The translations under genes and the position numbers were made by a program. Below the pieces are notes generated by a model. It did no database searches, had not been told where the DNA came from, and worked only from the letters and a program-made list of their open reading frames with translations. A stretch of DNA of 64,000 nucleotides, from positions 112,956,198 through 113,020,197 of the forward strand of contig NC_090746.1 of NCBI RefSeq assembly GCF_036898095.1, given 5' to 3'. This stretch comes from Palaemon carinicauda (Eukaryota; Arthropoda; Malacostraca; Decapoda; Palaemonidae). This document shows, piece after piece, positions 1 through 14,800 of this stretch. Positions within the stretch are counted from its first letter, which is position 1. Each line of letters begins with the position of its first letter.

Positions 1-5
1 CAATT

Positions 6-8
6 GAG

Positions 9-76
<68 letters not shown>
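6..76. repeat. (GA)n microsatellite
   Basis: An almost pure GA dinucleotide run with one AA interruption near position 25. No coding meaning; open frames through it are low-complexity artefacts. Confidence 0.95.
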
Positions 77-81
<5 letters not shown>

Positions 82-182
82 TAAAGTCACATAATGAAAA
101 AAGTGATACAAGAAAATATTAATGAAGAAAGAGTAAACAATAATATTGTACACAACATCGGTGTCATGTAATCAAAGACGCA

Positions 183-184
<2 letters not shown>

Positions 185-255
<71 letters not shown>
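185..255. repeat. (GA)n microsatellite
   Basis: GA dinucleotide tract with one GG interruption near 227. The opposite strand gives a Ser/Leu-rich open frame (164-355) that I regard as an artefact. The unique DNA at 256-562 shows no recognisable gene. Confidence 0.95.
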
Positions 256-258
<3 letters not shown>

Positions 259-562
259 TGGACTTCGCACTTGACCTACGAAACATTATGCGCAAAAGCC
301 ACATTTTTGTTGCGTATTCACGTGCTTTTACGCATAGACAAACTCGAAGTACCACACAAGGTCAGGAGGTCTTTATTCTGTAAATGGTCAATGGATTCTT
401 TGTAAATCCGTACTCTATATTACCACTTTATTGTTAATTAATTTATCACTGTATAAAACAATTTCTGAATGATCTCTTTGACCTCGACACCAGTATTTTA
501 TTTCTGTATTTTAATCACTTGTATATTGGTTATTTTGTTAATGAGGATCTTAAACATTCATG

Positions 563-3500
563 AATTTAGACATTCCCTTAGGAACTACATCTGACTTTTT
601 GTAGATATTCCCTTAAGAACTTCATCTGAATTTTGTGTAGACATTTCTTTAAGAACTACATCTCACTTTTTGTAGATATTCCCTTAAGAACTTCATATGA
701 CTTTTATGTAGACATAACGTTAAGAAATACATCTGACTTATGTAGATATTCCTTTAAGAACTACAGCTGACTTTTGATTAGACATTTCCTTAAGAACTAC
801 ATCTGACTTTATGTAGACATTCCGTAAAGAACTACATCTGACTTTTAATTAGACATTCCCTTAAAAACTACATCTGACTTTTATGTAGACATTCCTTTAA
901 GAACTACATCTGACTTTTATGTAGACATTTCTTTAAGAACTACATCTTACTTTTTGTAGATATTCCCTTAAGAACTTTATCTGACTTTTATGTAGACATT
1001 CCTTTAAGAACTTCATCTGACTTTTAATTAGACATTCCCTTAAGAACTACATCTGACTTTTGTAGATATTCCCTCAAGAACTTTATCTGAATTTTGTGTA
1101 GACATTTCTTTACAAACTACATCTCACTTTTTGTAGATATTCTCTTAAGAACTACATCTGACTTTTATGTAGACATTCCTTTAAGAACTACTCTGACTTT
1201 TAATTAGACTTTCCCTTAAGAACTACAGCTGACTTTTATGTAGACATTCCCGTAAGAACTTCATCTGAATTTTATGTAGACATTCCCTTAAGAACTACAT
1301 CTGCCTTTTATGTAGACATTCCCTTAAGAACTACATCTGACTTTAATGTAGACATTCCGTTAAGAACTACATCTGACTTTTAATTAGACATTCCCTTAAG
1401 AACTACATCTGCCTTTTTATATAGACATTCCTTTAAGAACTACATCTGAATTTATGTAGACATTCCCTTAAGAACTACATCTGACTTTTAATTAGACATT
1501 CCCTTAAGAACTACATCTGACTTTTATGTAGACATTCTGTAAAGAGCTACATCTGACTTTTAATTAGACATTCCCTTAAGAACTACATCTGCCTTTTATA
1601 TAGACATTCCTTTAAGAACTACATCTGACTTATGTAGATATTTCTTTAACAACTACATCTGACTTTTATGTAGACATTCCGTTAAGAACTACATCTGACT
1701 TTTAATTAGACATTCCCTTAAGAACTACATCTGACTTTTAATTAGACATTCCCTTAAGAACTACATCTGACTTTTAATTAGACATTCCCTTAGAACTACA
1801 TCTGACTTTTAATGTTGACATTCTCTTAAGAACTACATCTGACTTTTATGTAGACATTCCTTTAAGAACTACATCTGACTTTTATGTAGACATTCCTTTA
1901 AGACATTCCTTTAAGACTTCATCCGACTTTTATGTAGACATTCCTTCAAGAACTACATCTGACTTTTATGTAGACATTCCTTTAAGAACTACATCTGATT
2001 TTTATGTAGACATTCCTTTAAGAACTACATCTGACTTTTATGTAGACATTCCCTTAAGAACTACATCTGAATTTATGTAGACATTCCTTTAAGAACTACA
2101 TCTGACTTTATGTAGACATTCTCTTAAGAACTACATCTGACTTTTATGTAGACATTCCCTTAAGAACTACATCTGACTTTTATGTAGACATTCCTTTAAG
2201 AACTACATCTGAATTTATGTAAATATTCCCTTAAGAACTACATCTGACTTTTATGTAGACATTCCATTAAGAACTACATCTGACTTTTATGTAGACATTC
2301 CCTAAGAACTACATCTGGCTTTTATGTAGACATTCCTTTAAGAACCACTTCTGAATTTATGTAGACATTTCCTTAAGAACTGCATCTGACTTTTATGTAG
2401 ACATTCCTTTAAGAACTACATCTGACTTTTATGTAGACATTCCTTTAAGAACTACATCTGACTTTTATGTAGACATTCCTTTAAAAACTACATCTGAATT
2501 TATGTAGACATTCCTTTAAGAACTACATCTGACTTTTATGTAGACATTCCTTTAAGAACCACTTTCTGAATTTATGTAGACATTTCCTTAAAGAACTCAT
2601 CTGACTTTTATGTAGACATTCCTTTAAGAACTACATCTGACTTTTATGTAGACATTCCTTTAAGAACTACATCTCTATTTATGTAGACATTCCTTTAAGA
2701 ACTACATCTGTATTTATGAAGACATTCCTTTAAGAACTACATCTGACTTTTATGTAGACATTCCTTTAAGAACTACATCTGACTTTTATGTAGACATTCC
2801 TTTAAGAACTACATCTCTATTTATGTAGACATTCCTTTAGAACTACATCTGTATTTATGAAGACATTCCTTTAAGAACCACTTCTGAATTTATGTAGACA
2901 TTTCCTTAAGAACTACATCTGACTTTAATGTAGACATTCCTTTAAGAACTACATCTGACTTTTATGTAGACATTCCCTTAAGAACTACATCTGACTTTTA
3001 TGTAGACATTCTCTTAAGAACTACATCTGACTTTTATGTAGACATTCCTTTAAAAACTACATCTGACTTTTATGTAGACATTCCTTTAAAAAACTACATC
3101 TGACTTTTATGTAGACATTCCATTAAGAACTACATCTGACTTTTATGTAGACATTTCCTTAAGAACTACATCTGACTTTTATGTAGACATTCCTTTAAGA
3201 ACTACATCTGACTTTATGTAGACATTCCTTTAAGAACTACATCTCTATTTATGTAGACATTCCTTTAAGAACTACATCTGTATTTATGAAGACATTCCTT
3301 TAAGAACTACATCTGACTTTTATGTAGACATTCCTTTAAGAACTACATCTGACTTTTATGTAGACATTCTTTAAGAACTACATCTCTATTTATGTAGACA
3401 TTCCTTTAAGAACTACATCTGTATTTATGAAGACATTCCTTTAAGAACCACTTCTGAATTTATGTAGACATTTCTTAAGAACTACATCTGACTTTAATGT

Positions 3501-5375
3501 AGACATTCCTTTAAGAACTACATCTGACTTTTATGTAGACATTCCTTTAAGAACTACATCTGACTTTTATGTAGACATTCCCTTAAGAACTACATCTGGC
3601 TTTTATGTAGACATTCCTTTAAGAACCACTTCTGAATTTATGTAGACATTTCTTAAGAACTGCATCTGACTTTTATGTAGACATTCCTTAAGAACTACAT
3701 CTGACTTTATGTAGACATTCCTTTAAGAACTACATCTGTATTTATGTAGACATTCCTTTAAGAACTACATCTGTATTTATGTAGACATTCCTTTAAAGAA
3801 CTACATCTGACTTTTATGTAGACATTCCTTTGAGAACTACATCTGACTTTATGTAGACATTCCCTTAAGGACTACATATGACTTTTATGTAGACATTCCC
3901 TTAAGAACCACATCTGAATTTATGTAGACATTCCTTTAAGAACTACATCTGACTTTTATGTAGACATTTCCTTAAGAACCACATCTGACTTTTATGTAGA
4001 CATTCCTTTAAGAACTACATCTGACTTTATGTAGACATTCCCTTAAGGACTACATCTGACTTTTATGTAGAAATTCCCTTAAGAACCACATCTGAATTTA
4101 TTTAGACATTCCCTTAAGGACTTCATCTGACTTTTATGTAGACATTTCCTTAAGAACCACATCTGACTTCTATGTAGACATTCCTTTAAGAACTACATCT
4201 GACTTTTATGTAGACATTCCTTTAAGAACCACATCTGACTTTTATGTAGACATTCCCTTAAGAACTACATCTGACTTTTATGTAGACATTCCTTTAAGAA
4301 CTACATCTGACTTTTATGTAGACATTCCCTTAAGAACCACATCTGACTTTTATGTAGACATTCCCTTAAGAACTACATCTGACTTTTATGTAGACATTCC
4401 TTTAAGAACTACATCTGACTTTTATGTAGACATTCCCTTAAGAACTACATCTGACTTTATGTAGACATTCCTTTAAGAACTACATCTGACTTTTATGTAG
4501 ACATTCCTTTAAGAACTACATCTGACTTTTATGTAGACATTCCTTAAGAACCACATCTGACTTTTATGTAGACATTCCTTTAAGAACTACATCTGACTTT
4601 TATGTAGACATTCCCTTAAGAACCACATCTGACTTTTATGTATTCCCTTAAGAACTACATCTGACTTTTATGTAGACATTCCCTTAAGAACTACATCTGA
4701 CTTTTATGTAGATATTCCTTTAAGAACTACATCTGACTTTTATGTAGACATTCCCTTAAGAACTACTTCTGACTTCTATGTAGACATTCCCTTAAGAACT
4801 ACATTTGACTTTTATGTAGACATTCCCTTAAGAACTACATCTGACTTTTATGTAGACATTCCTTTAAGAACTACATCTGGCTTTTATGTAGACATTCCTT
4901 TAAGAACTACATCTGACTTTTATGTAGACATTCCTTTAAGAACTACATCTGACTTTTATGTAGACATTCCTTTAAGAACTACATCTGACTTTTATGTAGA
5001 CATTCCCTTAAGAACCACATCTGACTTTTATGTAGACATTCCGTTAAGAACTACATCTGACTTTTATGTAGACATTCCCTTAAGAACTACATCTGACTTT
5101 TATGTAGATATTCCCTAAAGAACTACATCTGACTTTTATGTAGACATTCCCTTAAGAACTACATTTGACTTTTATGTAGACATTCCTTTAAGAACCACAT
5201 CAGACTTTTATGTAGACATTCCGTTAAGAACTACATCTGACTTTTATGTAGACATTCCCTTAAGAACTACATCTGACTTTTATGTAGATATTCCTTTTAA
5301 GAACTACATCTGACTTTTATGTAGACATTCCCTTAAGAACTACATCTGACTTCTATGTAGACATTCCCTTAAGAA
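563..5375. repeat. 36-bp minisatellite array (about 130 units)
   Basis: Head-to-tail units of about 36 bp, each containing CTTAAGAACTACATCTGACT followed by a TTTATGTAGACATTC-like segment. The left 1.2 kb is the most mixed, with TAATTAGACATTC and TTTGTAGATATTC subtypes and 35-37 bp units. The right half is more uniform, with a recurrent ACCACATCTGAC subtype from about 3,900 on. Although 36 is a multiple of three, the unit carries stop codons in all six frames, so the array is non-coding. It is cut by the assembly gap at 5376, so its true length is unknown. Confidence 0.97.
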
Positions 5376-5875
5376 NNNNNNNNNNNNNNNNNNNNNNNNN
5401 NNNNNNNNNNNNNNNNNNNNNNNNNNNNNNNNNNNNNNNNNNNNNNNNNNNNNNNNNNNNNNNNNNNNNNNNNNNNNNNNNNNNNNNNNNNNNNNNNNNN
5501 NNNNNNNNNNNNNNNNNNNNNNNNNNNNNNNNNNNNNNNNNNNNNNNNNNNNNNNNNNNNNNNNNNNNNNNNNNNNNNNNNNNNNNNNNNNNNNNNNNNN
5601 NNNNNNNNNNNNNNNNNNNNNNNNNNNNNNNNNNNNNNNNNNNNNNNNNNNNNNNNNNNNNNNNNNNNNNNNNNNNNNNNNNNNNNNNNNNNNNNNNNNN
5701 NNNNNNNNNNNNNNNNNNNNNNNNNNNNNNNNNNNNNNNNNNNNNNNNNNNNNNNNNNNNNNNNNNNNNNNNNNNNNNNNNNNNNNNNNNNNNNNNNNNN
5801 NNNNNNNNNNNNNNNNNNNNNNNNNNNNNNNNNNNNNNNNNNNNNNNNNNNNNNNNNNNNNNNNNNNNNNNNNNN
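5376..5875. other. Assembly gap of exactly 500 N
   Basis: A run of exactly 500 N separates the 36-bp minisatellite from the 184-bp satellite. A round number is a scaffolding placeholder, so the distance and even the adjacency of the two arrays are not established. A predicted frame across it consists of unknown residues and is not real. Confidence 0.98.
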
Positions 5876-8800
5876 GTTTTATGGGTATAAATGTGGTCAT
5901 CGCATATTTTCGCTCTCCGGCTAAAATTATAGAAGATATATGAGTTTTTATTGAAAAAGGACCCTATTTTTGGGGTCCGAAACGAGTAAGGGCCGGGGTC
6001 AGAGATAATGCCCGATATTTTTCGGTGTCAGATTTTGTGTTAGACTACAGCATAGAGTCGTTTTATGGGTATAAATGTGGTCATCGCATATTTTCGCTCT
6101 CCGGCTAAAATTATAGAAGATATATGAGTTTTTATTGAAAAAGGACCCTATTTTTGGGGTCCGAAACGAGTAAGGGCCGGGGGTCAGAAATAATGCCCGA
6201 AATTTTTCGGGTGTCAGATTTTGTGTTAGACTACAGCATAGAGTCGTTTTATGGGTATAAATGTGGTCATCGCATATTTTCGCTCTCCGGCTAAAATTAT
6301 AGAAGATATATGAGTTTTTATTGAAAAAGGACCCTATTTTGGGGTCCGAAACGAGTAAGGGCCGGGGTCAGAGATAATGCCCGATATTTTTCGGTGTCAG
6401 ATTTTGTGTTAGACTACAGCATAGAGTCGTTTTATGGGTATAAATGTGGTCATCGCATATTTTCGCTCTCCGGCTAAAATTATAGAAGATATATGAGTTT
6501 TTATTGAAAAAGGACCCTATTTTTGGGGTCCGAAACGAGTAAGGGCCGGGGTCAGAGATAATGCCCGAAATTTTTCGGTGTCAGATTTTGTGTTAGACTA
6601 CAGCATAGAGTCGTTTTATGGGTATAAATGTGGTCATCGCATATTTTCGCTCTCCGGCTAAAATTATAGAAGATATATGAGTTTTTATTGAAAAAGGACC
6701 CTATTTTTGGGGTCTGAAACGAGTAAGGGCCGGGGTCAGAGATAATGCCCGAAATTTTTCGTTGTCAGATTTTGTGTTAGACTACAGCATAGAGTCGTTT
6801 TATGGGTATAAATGTGGTCATCGCATATTTTCGCTCTCCGGCTAAAATTATAGAAGATATATGAGTTTTTATTGAAAAAGGACCCTATTTTTGGGGTCCG
6901 AAACGAGTAAGGGCCGGGGTCAGAGATAATGCCCCGAAATTTTTCGGTGTCAGATTTTGTGTTAGACTACAGCATAGAGTCGTTTTATGGGTATAAATGT
7001 GGTCATCGCATATTTTCGCTCTCCGGCTAAAATTATAGAAGATATATGAGTTTTTATTGAAAAAGGACCCTATTTTTGGGGTCTGAAACGAGTAAGGGCC
7101 GGGGTCAGAGATAATGCCCGAAATTTTTCGGTGTCAGATTTTGTGTTAGACCACAGCATAGAGTCGTTTTATGGGTATAAATGTGGTCATCGCATATTTT
7201 CGCTCTCCGGCTAAAATTATAGAAGATATATGAGTTTTTATTGAAAAAGGACCTTATTTTTGGGGTCCGAAACGAGTAAGGGCCGGGGTCAGAGATAATG
7301 CCCGAAATTTTTCGGTATCAGATTTTGTGTTAGACTACAGCATAGAGTCGTTTTATGGGTATAAATGTGGTCATCGCATATTTTCGCTCTCCGGCTAAAA
7401 TTATAGAAGATATATGAGTTTTTATTGAAAAAGGACCCTATTTTTGGGGTCCGAAACGAGTAAGGGCCGGGGTCAGAGATAATGCCCGAAATTTTTCGGT
7501 GTCAGATTTTGTGTTAGACCACAGCATAGAGTCGTTTTATGGGTATAAATGTGGTCATCGCATATTTTCGCTCTCCGGCTAAAATTATAGAAGATATATG
7601 AGTTTTTATTGAAAAAGGACCCTATTTTTGGGGTCCGAAACGAGTAAGGGCCGGGGTCAGAGATAATGCCCCGAAATTTTTCGGTGTCAGATTTTGTGTT
7701 AGACTACAGCATAGAGTCGTTTTATGGGTATAAATGTGGTCATCGCATATTTTCGCTCTCCGGCTAAAATTATAGAAGATATATGAGTTTTTATTGAAAA
7801 AGGACCCTATTTTTGGGGTCCGAAACGAGTAAGGGCCGGGGTCAGAGATAATGCCCGATATTTTTCGGTGTCAGATTTTGTGTTAGACTACAGCATAGAG
7901 TCGTTTTATGGGTATAAATGTGGTCATCGCATATTTTCGCTCTCCCGGCTAAAATTATAGAAGATATATGAGTTTTTATTGAAAAAGGACCCTATTTTTT
8001 GGGGTCCGAAACGAGTAAGGGCCGGGGTCAGAGATAATGCCCGAAATTTTTCGGTGTCAGATTTTGCGTTAGACTACAGCATAGAGTCGTTTTATGGGTT
8101 TAAATGTGGTCATCGCATATTTTCGCTCTCCGGCTAAAATTATAGAAGATATATGAGTTTTTATTGAAAAAGGACCCTATTTTTGGGGTCCGAAACGAGT
8201 AAGGGCCGGGGTCAGAAATAATGCCCGAAATTTTTCGGTGTCAGATTTTGTGTTAGACTACAGCATAGAGTCGTTTTATGGGTATAAATGTGGTCATCGC
8301 ATATTTTCGCTCTCCGGCTAAAATTATAGAAGATATATGAGTTTTTATTGAAAAAGGACCCTATTTTTGGGGTCCGAAACGAGTAAGGGCCGGGGTCAGA
8401 GATAATGCCCCGAAATTTTTCGGTGTCAGATTTTGTGTTAGACTACAGCATAGAGTCGTTTTATGGGTATAAATGTGGTCATCGCATATTTTCGCTCTCC
8501 GGCTAAAATTATAGAAGATATATGAGTTTTTATTGAAAAAGGACCCTATTTTTGGGGTCCGAAACGAGTAAGGGCCGGGGTCAGAAATAATGCCCGAAAT
8601 TTTTCGGTGTCAGATTTTGTGTTAGACTACAGCATAGAGTCGTTTTATGGGTATAAATGTGGTCATCGCATATTTTCGCTCTCCGGCTAAAATTATAGAA
8701 GATATATGAGTTTTTATTGAAAAAGGACCCTATTTTTGGGGTCCGAAACGAGTAAGGGCCGGGGTCAGAGATAATGCCCGATATATTTCGGTGTCAGATT

Positions 8801-11800
8801 TTGTGTTAGACTACAGCATAGAGTCGTTTTATGGGTATAAATGTGGTCATCGCATATTTTCGCTCTCCGGCTAAAATTATAGAAGATATATGAGTTTTTA
8901 TTGAAAAAGGACCCTATTTTTGGGGTCCGAAACGAGTAAGGGCCGGGGTCAGAGATAATGCCCGAAATTTTTCGGTGTCAGATTTTGTGTTAGACTACAG
9001 CATAGAGTCGTTTTATGGGTATAAATGTGGTCATCGCATATTTTCGCTCTCCGGCTAAAATTATAGAAGATATATGAGTTTTTATTGAAAAAGGACCCTA
9101 TTTTTGGGGTCCGAAACGAGTAAGGGCCGGGGTCAGAGATAATGCCCGAAATTTTTCGGTGTCAGATTTTGTGTTAGACTACAGCATAGAGTCGTTTTAT
9201 GGGTATAAATGTGGTCATCGCATATTTTCGCTCTCCGGCTAAAATTATAGAAGATATATGAGTTTTTATTGAAAAAGGACCCTATTTTTGGGGTCCGAAA
9301 CGAGTAAGGGCCGGGGTCAGAGATAATGCCCGAAATTTTTCGGTGTCAGATTTTGTGTTAGACTACAGCATAGAGTCGTTTTATGGGTATAAATGTGGTC
9401 ATCGCATATTTTCGCTCTCCGGCTAAAATTATAGAAGATATATGAGTTTTTATTGAAAAAGGACCCTATTTTTGGGGTCTGAAACGAGTAAGGGCCGGGG
9501 TCAGAGATAATGCCCGAAATTTTTCGGTGTCAGATTTTGTGTTAGACCACAGCATAGAGTCGTTTTATGGGTATAAATGTGGTCATCGCATATTTTCGCT
9601 CTCCGGCTAAAATTATAGAAGATATATGAGTTTTTATTGAAAAAGGACCTTATTTTTGGGGTCCGAAACGAGTAAGGGCCGGGGTCAGAGATAATGCCCG
9701 AAATTTTTCGGTGTCAGATTTTGTGTTAGACTACAGCATAGAGTCGTTTTATGGGTATAAATGTGGTCATCGCATATTTTCGCTCTCCGGCTAAAATTAT
9801 AGAAGATATATGAGTTTTTATTGAAAAAGGACCCTATTTTTGGGGTCCGAAACGAGTAAGGGCCGGGGTCAGAGATAATGCCCGAAATTTTTCGGTGTCA
9901 GATTTTGTGTTAGACCACAGCATAGAGTCGTTTTATGGGTATAAATGTGGTCATCGCATATTTTCGCTCTCCGGCTAAAATTATAGAAGATATATGAGTT
10001 TTTATTGAAAAGGACCCTATTTTTGGGGTCCGAAACGAGTAAGGGCCGGGGTCAGAGATAATGCCCGAAATTTTTCGGTGTCAGATTTTGTGTTAGACTA
10101 CAGCATAGAGTCGTTTTATGGGTATAAATGTGGTCATCGCATATTTTCGCTCTCCGGCTAAAATTATAGAAGATATATGAGTTTTTATTGAAAAAGGACC
10201 CTATTTTTGGGGTCCGAAACGAGTAAGGGCCGGGGTCAGAGATAATGCCCGAAATTTTTCGGTGTCAGATTTTGTGTTAGACTACAGCATAGAGTCGTTT
10301 TATGGGTATAAATGTGGTCATCGCATATTTTCGCTCTCCGGCTAAAATTATAGAAGATATATGAGTTTTTATTGAAAAAGGACCCTATTTTTGGGGTCCG
10401 AAACGAGTAAGGGCCGGGGTCAGAGATAATGCCCGAAATTTTTCGGTGTCAGATTTTGCGTTAGACTACAGCATAGAGTCGTTTTATGGGTATAAATGTG
10501 GTCATCGCATATTTTCGCTCTCCGGCTAAAATTATAGAAGATATATGAGTTTTTATTGAAAAAGGACCCTATTTTTGGGGTCCGAAACGAGTAAGGGCCG
10601 GGGTCAGAGATAATGCCCGAAATTTATCGGTGTCAGTTTTTGTGTTAGACTACAGCATAGAGTCGTTTTATGGGTATAAATGTGGTCATCGCATATTTTC
10701 GCTCTCCGGCTAAAATTATAGAAGATATATGAGTTTTTATTGAAAAAGGACCCTATTTTTGGGGTCCGAAACGAGTAAGGGCCGGGGTCAGAGATAATGC
10801 CCGAAATTTTTCGGTGTCAGATTTTGTGTTAGACTACAGCATAGAGTCGTTTTATGGGTATAAATGTGGTCATCGCATATTTTCGCTCTCCGGCTAAAAT
10901 TATAGAAGATATATGAGTTTTTATTGAAAAAGGACCCTATTTTTGGGGTCCGAAACGAGTAAGGGCCGGGGTCAGAGATAATGCCCGAAATTTTTCGGTG
11001 TCAGATTTTGTGTTAGACTACAGCATAGAGTCGTTTTATGGGTATAAATGTGGTCATCGCATATTTTCGCTCTCCGGCTAAAATTATAGAAGATATATGA
11101 GTTTTTATTGAAAAAGGACCCTATTTTTGGGGTCCGAAACGAGTAAGGGCCGGGGTCAGAGATAATGCCCGAAATTTTTCGGTGTCAGATTTTGTGTTAG
11201 ACTACAGCATAGAGTCGTTTTATGGGTATAAATGTGGTCATCGCATATTTTCGCTCTCCGGCTAAAATTATAGAAGATATATGAGTTTTTATTGAAAAAG
11301 GACCCTATTTTTGGGGTCCGAAACGAGTAAGGGCCGGGGTCAGAGATAATGCCCGAAATTTTTCGGTGTCAGATTTTGTGTTAGACCACAGCATAGAGTC
11401 GTTTTATGGGTATAAATGTGGTCATCGCATATTTTCGCTCTCCGGCTAAAATTATAGAAGATATATGAGTTTTTATTGAAAAAGGACCCTATTTTTGGGG
11501 TCCGAAACGAGTAAGGGCCGGGGTCAGAGATAATGCCCGAAATTTTTCGGTGTCAGATTTTGTGTTAGACTACAGCATAGAGTCGTTTTATGGGTAGAAA
11601 TGTGGTCATCGCATATTTTCGCTCTCCGGCTAAAATTATAGAAGATATATGAGTTTTTATTGAAAAAGGACCCTATTTTTGGGGTCCGAAACGAGTAAGG
11701 GCCAGGGTCAGAGATAATGCCCGAAATTTTTCGGTGTCAGATTTTGTGTTAGACTACAGCATAGAGTCGTTTTATGGGTATAAATGTGGTCATCGCATAT

Positions 11801-14800
11801 TTTCGCTCTCCGGCTAAAATTATAGAAGATATATGATTTTTATTGAAAAAGGACCCTATTTTTGGGGTCCGAAACGAGTAAGGGCCGGGGTCAGAGATAA
11901 TGCCCGAAATTTTTCGGTGTCAGATTTTGTGTTAGACTAGAGCATAGAGTCGTTTTATGGGTATAAATGTGGTCATCGCATATTTTCGCTCTCCGGCTAA
12001 AATTATAGAAGATATATGAGTTTTTATTGAAAAAGGACCCTATTTTTGGGGTCCGAAACGAGTAAGGGCCGGGGTCAGAGATAATGCCCGAAATTTTTCG
12101 GTGTCAGATTTTGTGTTAGACTACAGCATAGAGTCGTTTTATGGGTATAAATGTGGTCATTGCATATTTTCGCTCTCCGGCTAAAATTATAGAAGATATA
12201 TGAGTTTTTATTGAAAAAGGACCCTATTTTTGGGGTCCGAAACAAGTAAGGGCCGGGGTCAGAGATAATGCCCGAAATTTTTCGGTGTCAGATTTTGTGT
12301 TAGACTACAGCATAGAGTCGTTTTATGGGTATAAATGTGGTCATCGCATATTTTCGCTCTCCGGCTAAAATTATAGAAGATATATGAGTTTTTATTGAAA
12401 AAGGACCCTATTTTTGGGGTCCGAAACGAGTAAGGGCCGGGGTCAGAAATAATGCCCGAAATTTTTCGGTGTCAGATTTTGTGTTAGACTACAGCATAGA
12501 GTCGTTTTATGGGTATAAATGTGGTCATCGCATATTTTCGCTCTCCGGCTAAAATTATAGAAGATATATGAGTTTTTATTGAAAAAGGACCCTATTTTTG
12601 GGGTCCGAAACGAGTAAGGGCCGGGGTCAGAGATAATGCCCGAAATTTTTCGGTGTCAGATTTTGTGTTAGACTACAGCATAGAGTCGTTTTATGGGTAT
12701 AAATGTGGTCATCGCATATTTTCGCTCTCCGGCTAAAATTATAGAAGATATATGAGTTTTTATTGAAAAAGGACCCTATTTTTGGGGTCCGAAACGAGTA
12801 AGGGCCGGGGTCAGAGATAATGCCCGAAATTTTTCGGTGTCAGATTTTGTGTTAGACTACAGCATAGAGTCGTTTTATGGGTATAAATGTGGTCATCGCA
12901 TATTTTCGCTCTCCGGCTAAAATTATAGAAGATATATGAGTTTTTATTGAAAAAGGACCCTATTTTTGGGGTCCGAAATGAGTAAGGGCCGGGGTCAGAG
13001 ATAATGCCCGAAATTTTTCGGTGTCAGATTTTGTGTTAGACTACAGCATAGAGTCGTTTTATGGGTATAAATGTGGTCATCGCATATTTTCGCTCTCCGG
13101 CTAAAATTATAGAAGATATATGAGTTTTTATTGAAAAAGGACCCTATTTTTGGGGTCCGAAACGAGTAAGGGCCGGGGTCAGAGATAATGCCCGAAATTT
13201 TTCGGTGTCAGATTTTGTGTTAGACTACAGCATAGAGTCGTTTTATGGGTATAAATGTGGTCATCGCATATTTTCGCTCTCCGGCTAAAATTATAGAAGA
13301 TATATGATTTTTATTGAAAAAGGACCCTATTTTTGGGGTCCGAAACGAGTAAGGGCCGGGGTCAGAGATAATGCCCGAAATTTTTCGGTGTCAGAGTTTG
13401 TGTTAGACTACAGCATAGAGTCGTTTTATGGGTATAAATGTGGTCATCGCATATTTTCGCTCTCCGGCTAAAATTATAGAAGATATATGAGTTTTTATTG
13501 AAAAAGGACCCTATTTTTGGGGTCCGAAACGAGTAAGGGCCGGGGTCAGAGATAATGCCCGAAATTTTTCGGTGTCAGATTTTGTGTTAGACTACAGCAT
13601 AGAGTCGTTTTATGGGTATAAATGTGGTCATCGCATATTTTCGCTCTCCGGCTAAAATTATAGAAGATATATGAGTTTTTATTGAAAAAGGACCCTATTT
13701 TTGGGGTCCGAAACGAGTAAGGGCCGGGGTCAGAGATAATGCCCGAAATTTTTCGGTGTCAGATTTTGTGTTAGACTACAGCATAGAGTCGTTTTATGGG
13801 TATAAATGTGGTCATCGCATATTTTCGCTCTCCGGCTAAAATTATAGAAGATATATGAGTTTTTATTGAAAAAGGACCCTATTTTTGGGGTCCGAAACGA
13901 GTAAGGGCCGGGGTCAGAGATAATGCCCGAAATTTTTCGGTGTCAGATTTTGTGTTAGACTACAGCATAGAGTCGTTTTATGGGTATAAATGTGGTCATC
14001 GCATATTTTCGCTCTCCGGCTAAAATTATAGAAGATATATGAGTTTTTATTGAAAAAGGACCCTATTTTTGGGGTCCGAAACGAGTCAGGGCCGGGGTCA
14101 GAGATAATGCCCGAAATTTTTCGGTGTCAGATTTTGTGTTAGACTACAGCATAGAGTCGTTTTATGGGTATAAATGTGGTCATCGCATATTTTCGCTCTC
14201 CGGCTAAAATTATAGAAGATATATGAGTTTTTATTGAAAAAGGACCCTATTTTTGGGGTCCGAAACGAGTAAGGGCCGGGGTCAGAGATAATGCCCGAAA
14301 TTTTTCGGTGTCTGATTTTGTGTTAGACTACAGCATAGAGTCGTTTTATGGGTATAAATGTGGTCATCGCATATTTTTGCTCTCCGGCTAAAATTATAGA
14401 AGATATATGAGTTTTTATTGAAAAAGGACCCTATTTTTGGGGTCCGAAACGAGTAAGGGCCGGGGTCAGAGATAATGCCCGAAATTTTTCGGTGTCAGAT
14501 TTTGTGTTAGACTACAGCATAGAGTCGTTTTATGGGTATAAATGTGGTCATCGCATATTTTCGCTCTCCGGCTAAAATTATAGAAGATATATGAGTTTTT
14601 ATTGAAAAAGGACCCTATTTTTGGGGTCCGAAACGAGTAAGGGCCGGGGTCAGAGATAATGCCCGAAATTTTTCGGTGTCAGATTTTGTGTTAGACTACA
14701 GCATAGAGTCGTTTTATGGGTATAAATGTGGTCATCGCATATTTTCGCTCTCCGGCTAAAATTATAGAAGATATATGAGTTTTTATTGAAAAAGGACCCT

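Noticed and set aside
5340..5900. 186-codon frame on the minus strand
   Set aside because: It is almost entirely unknown residues translated from the 500-N gap.
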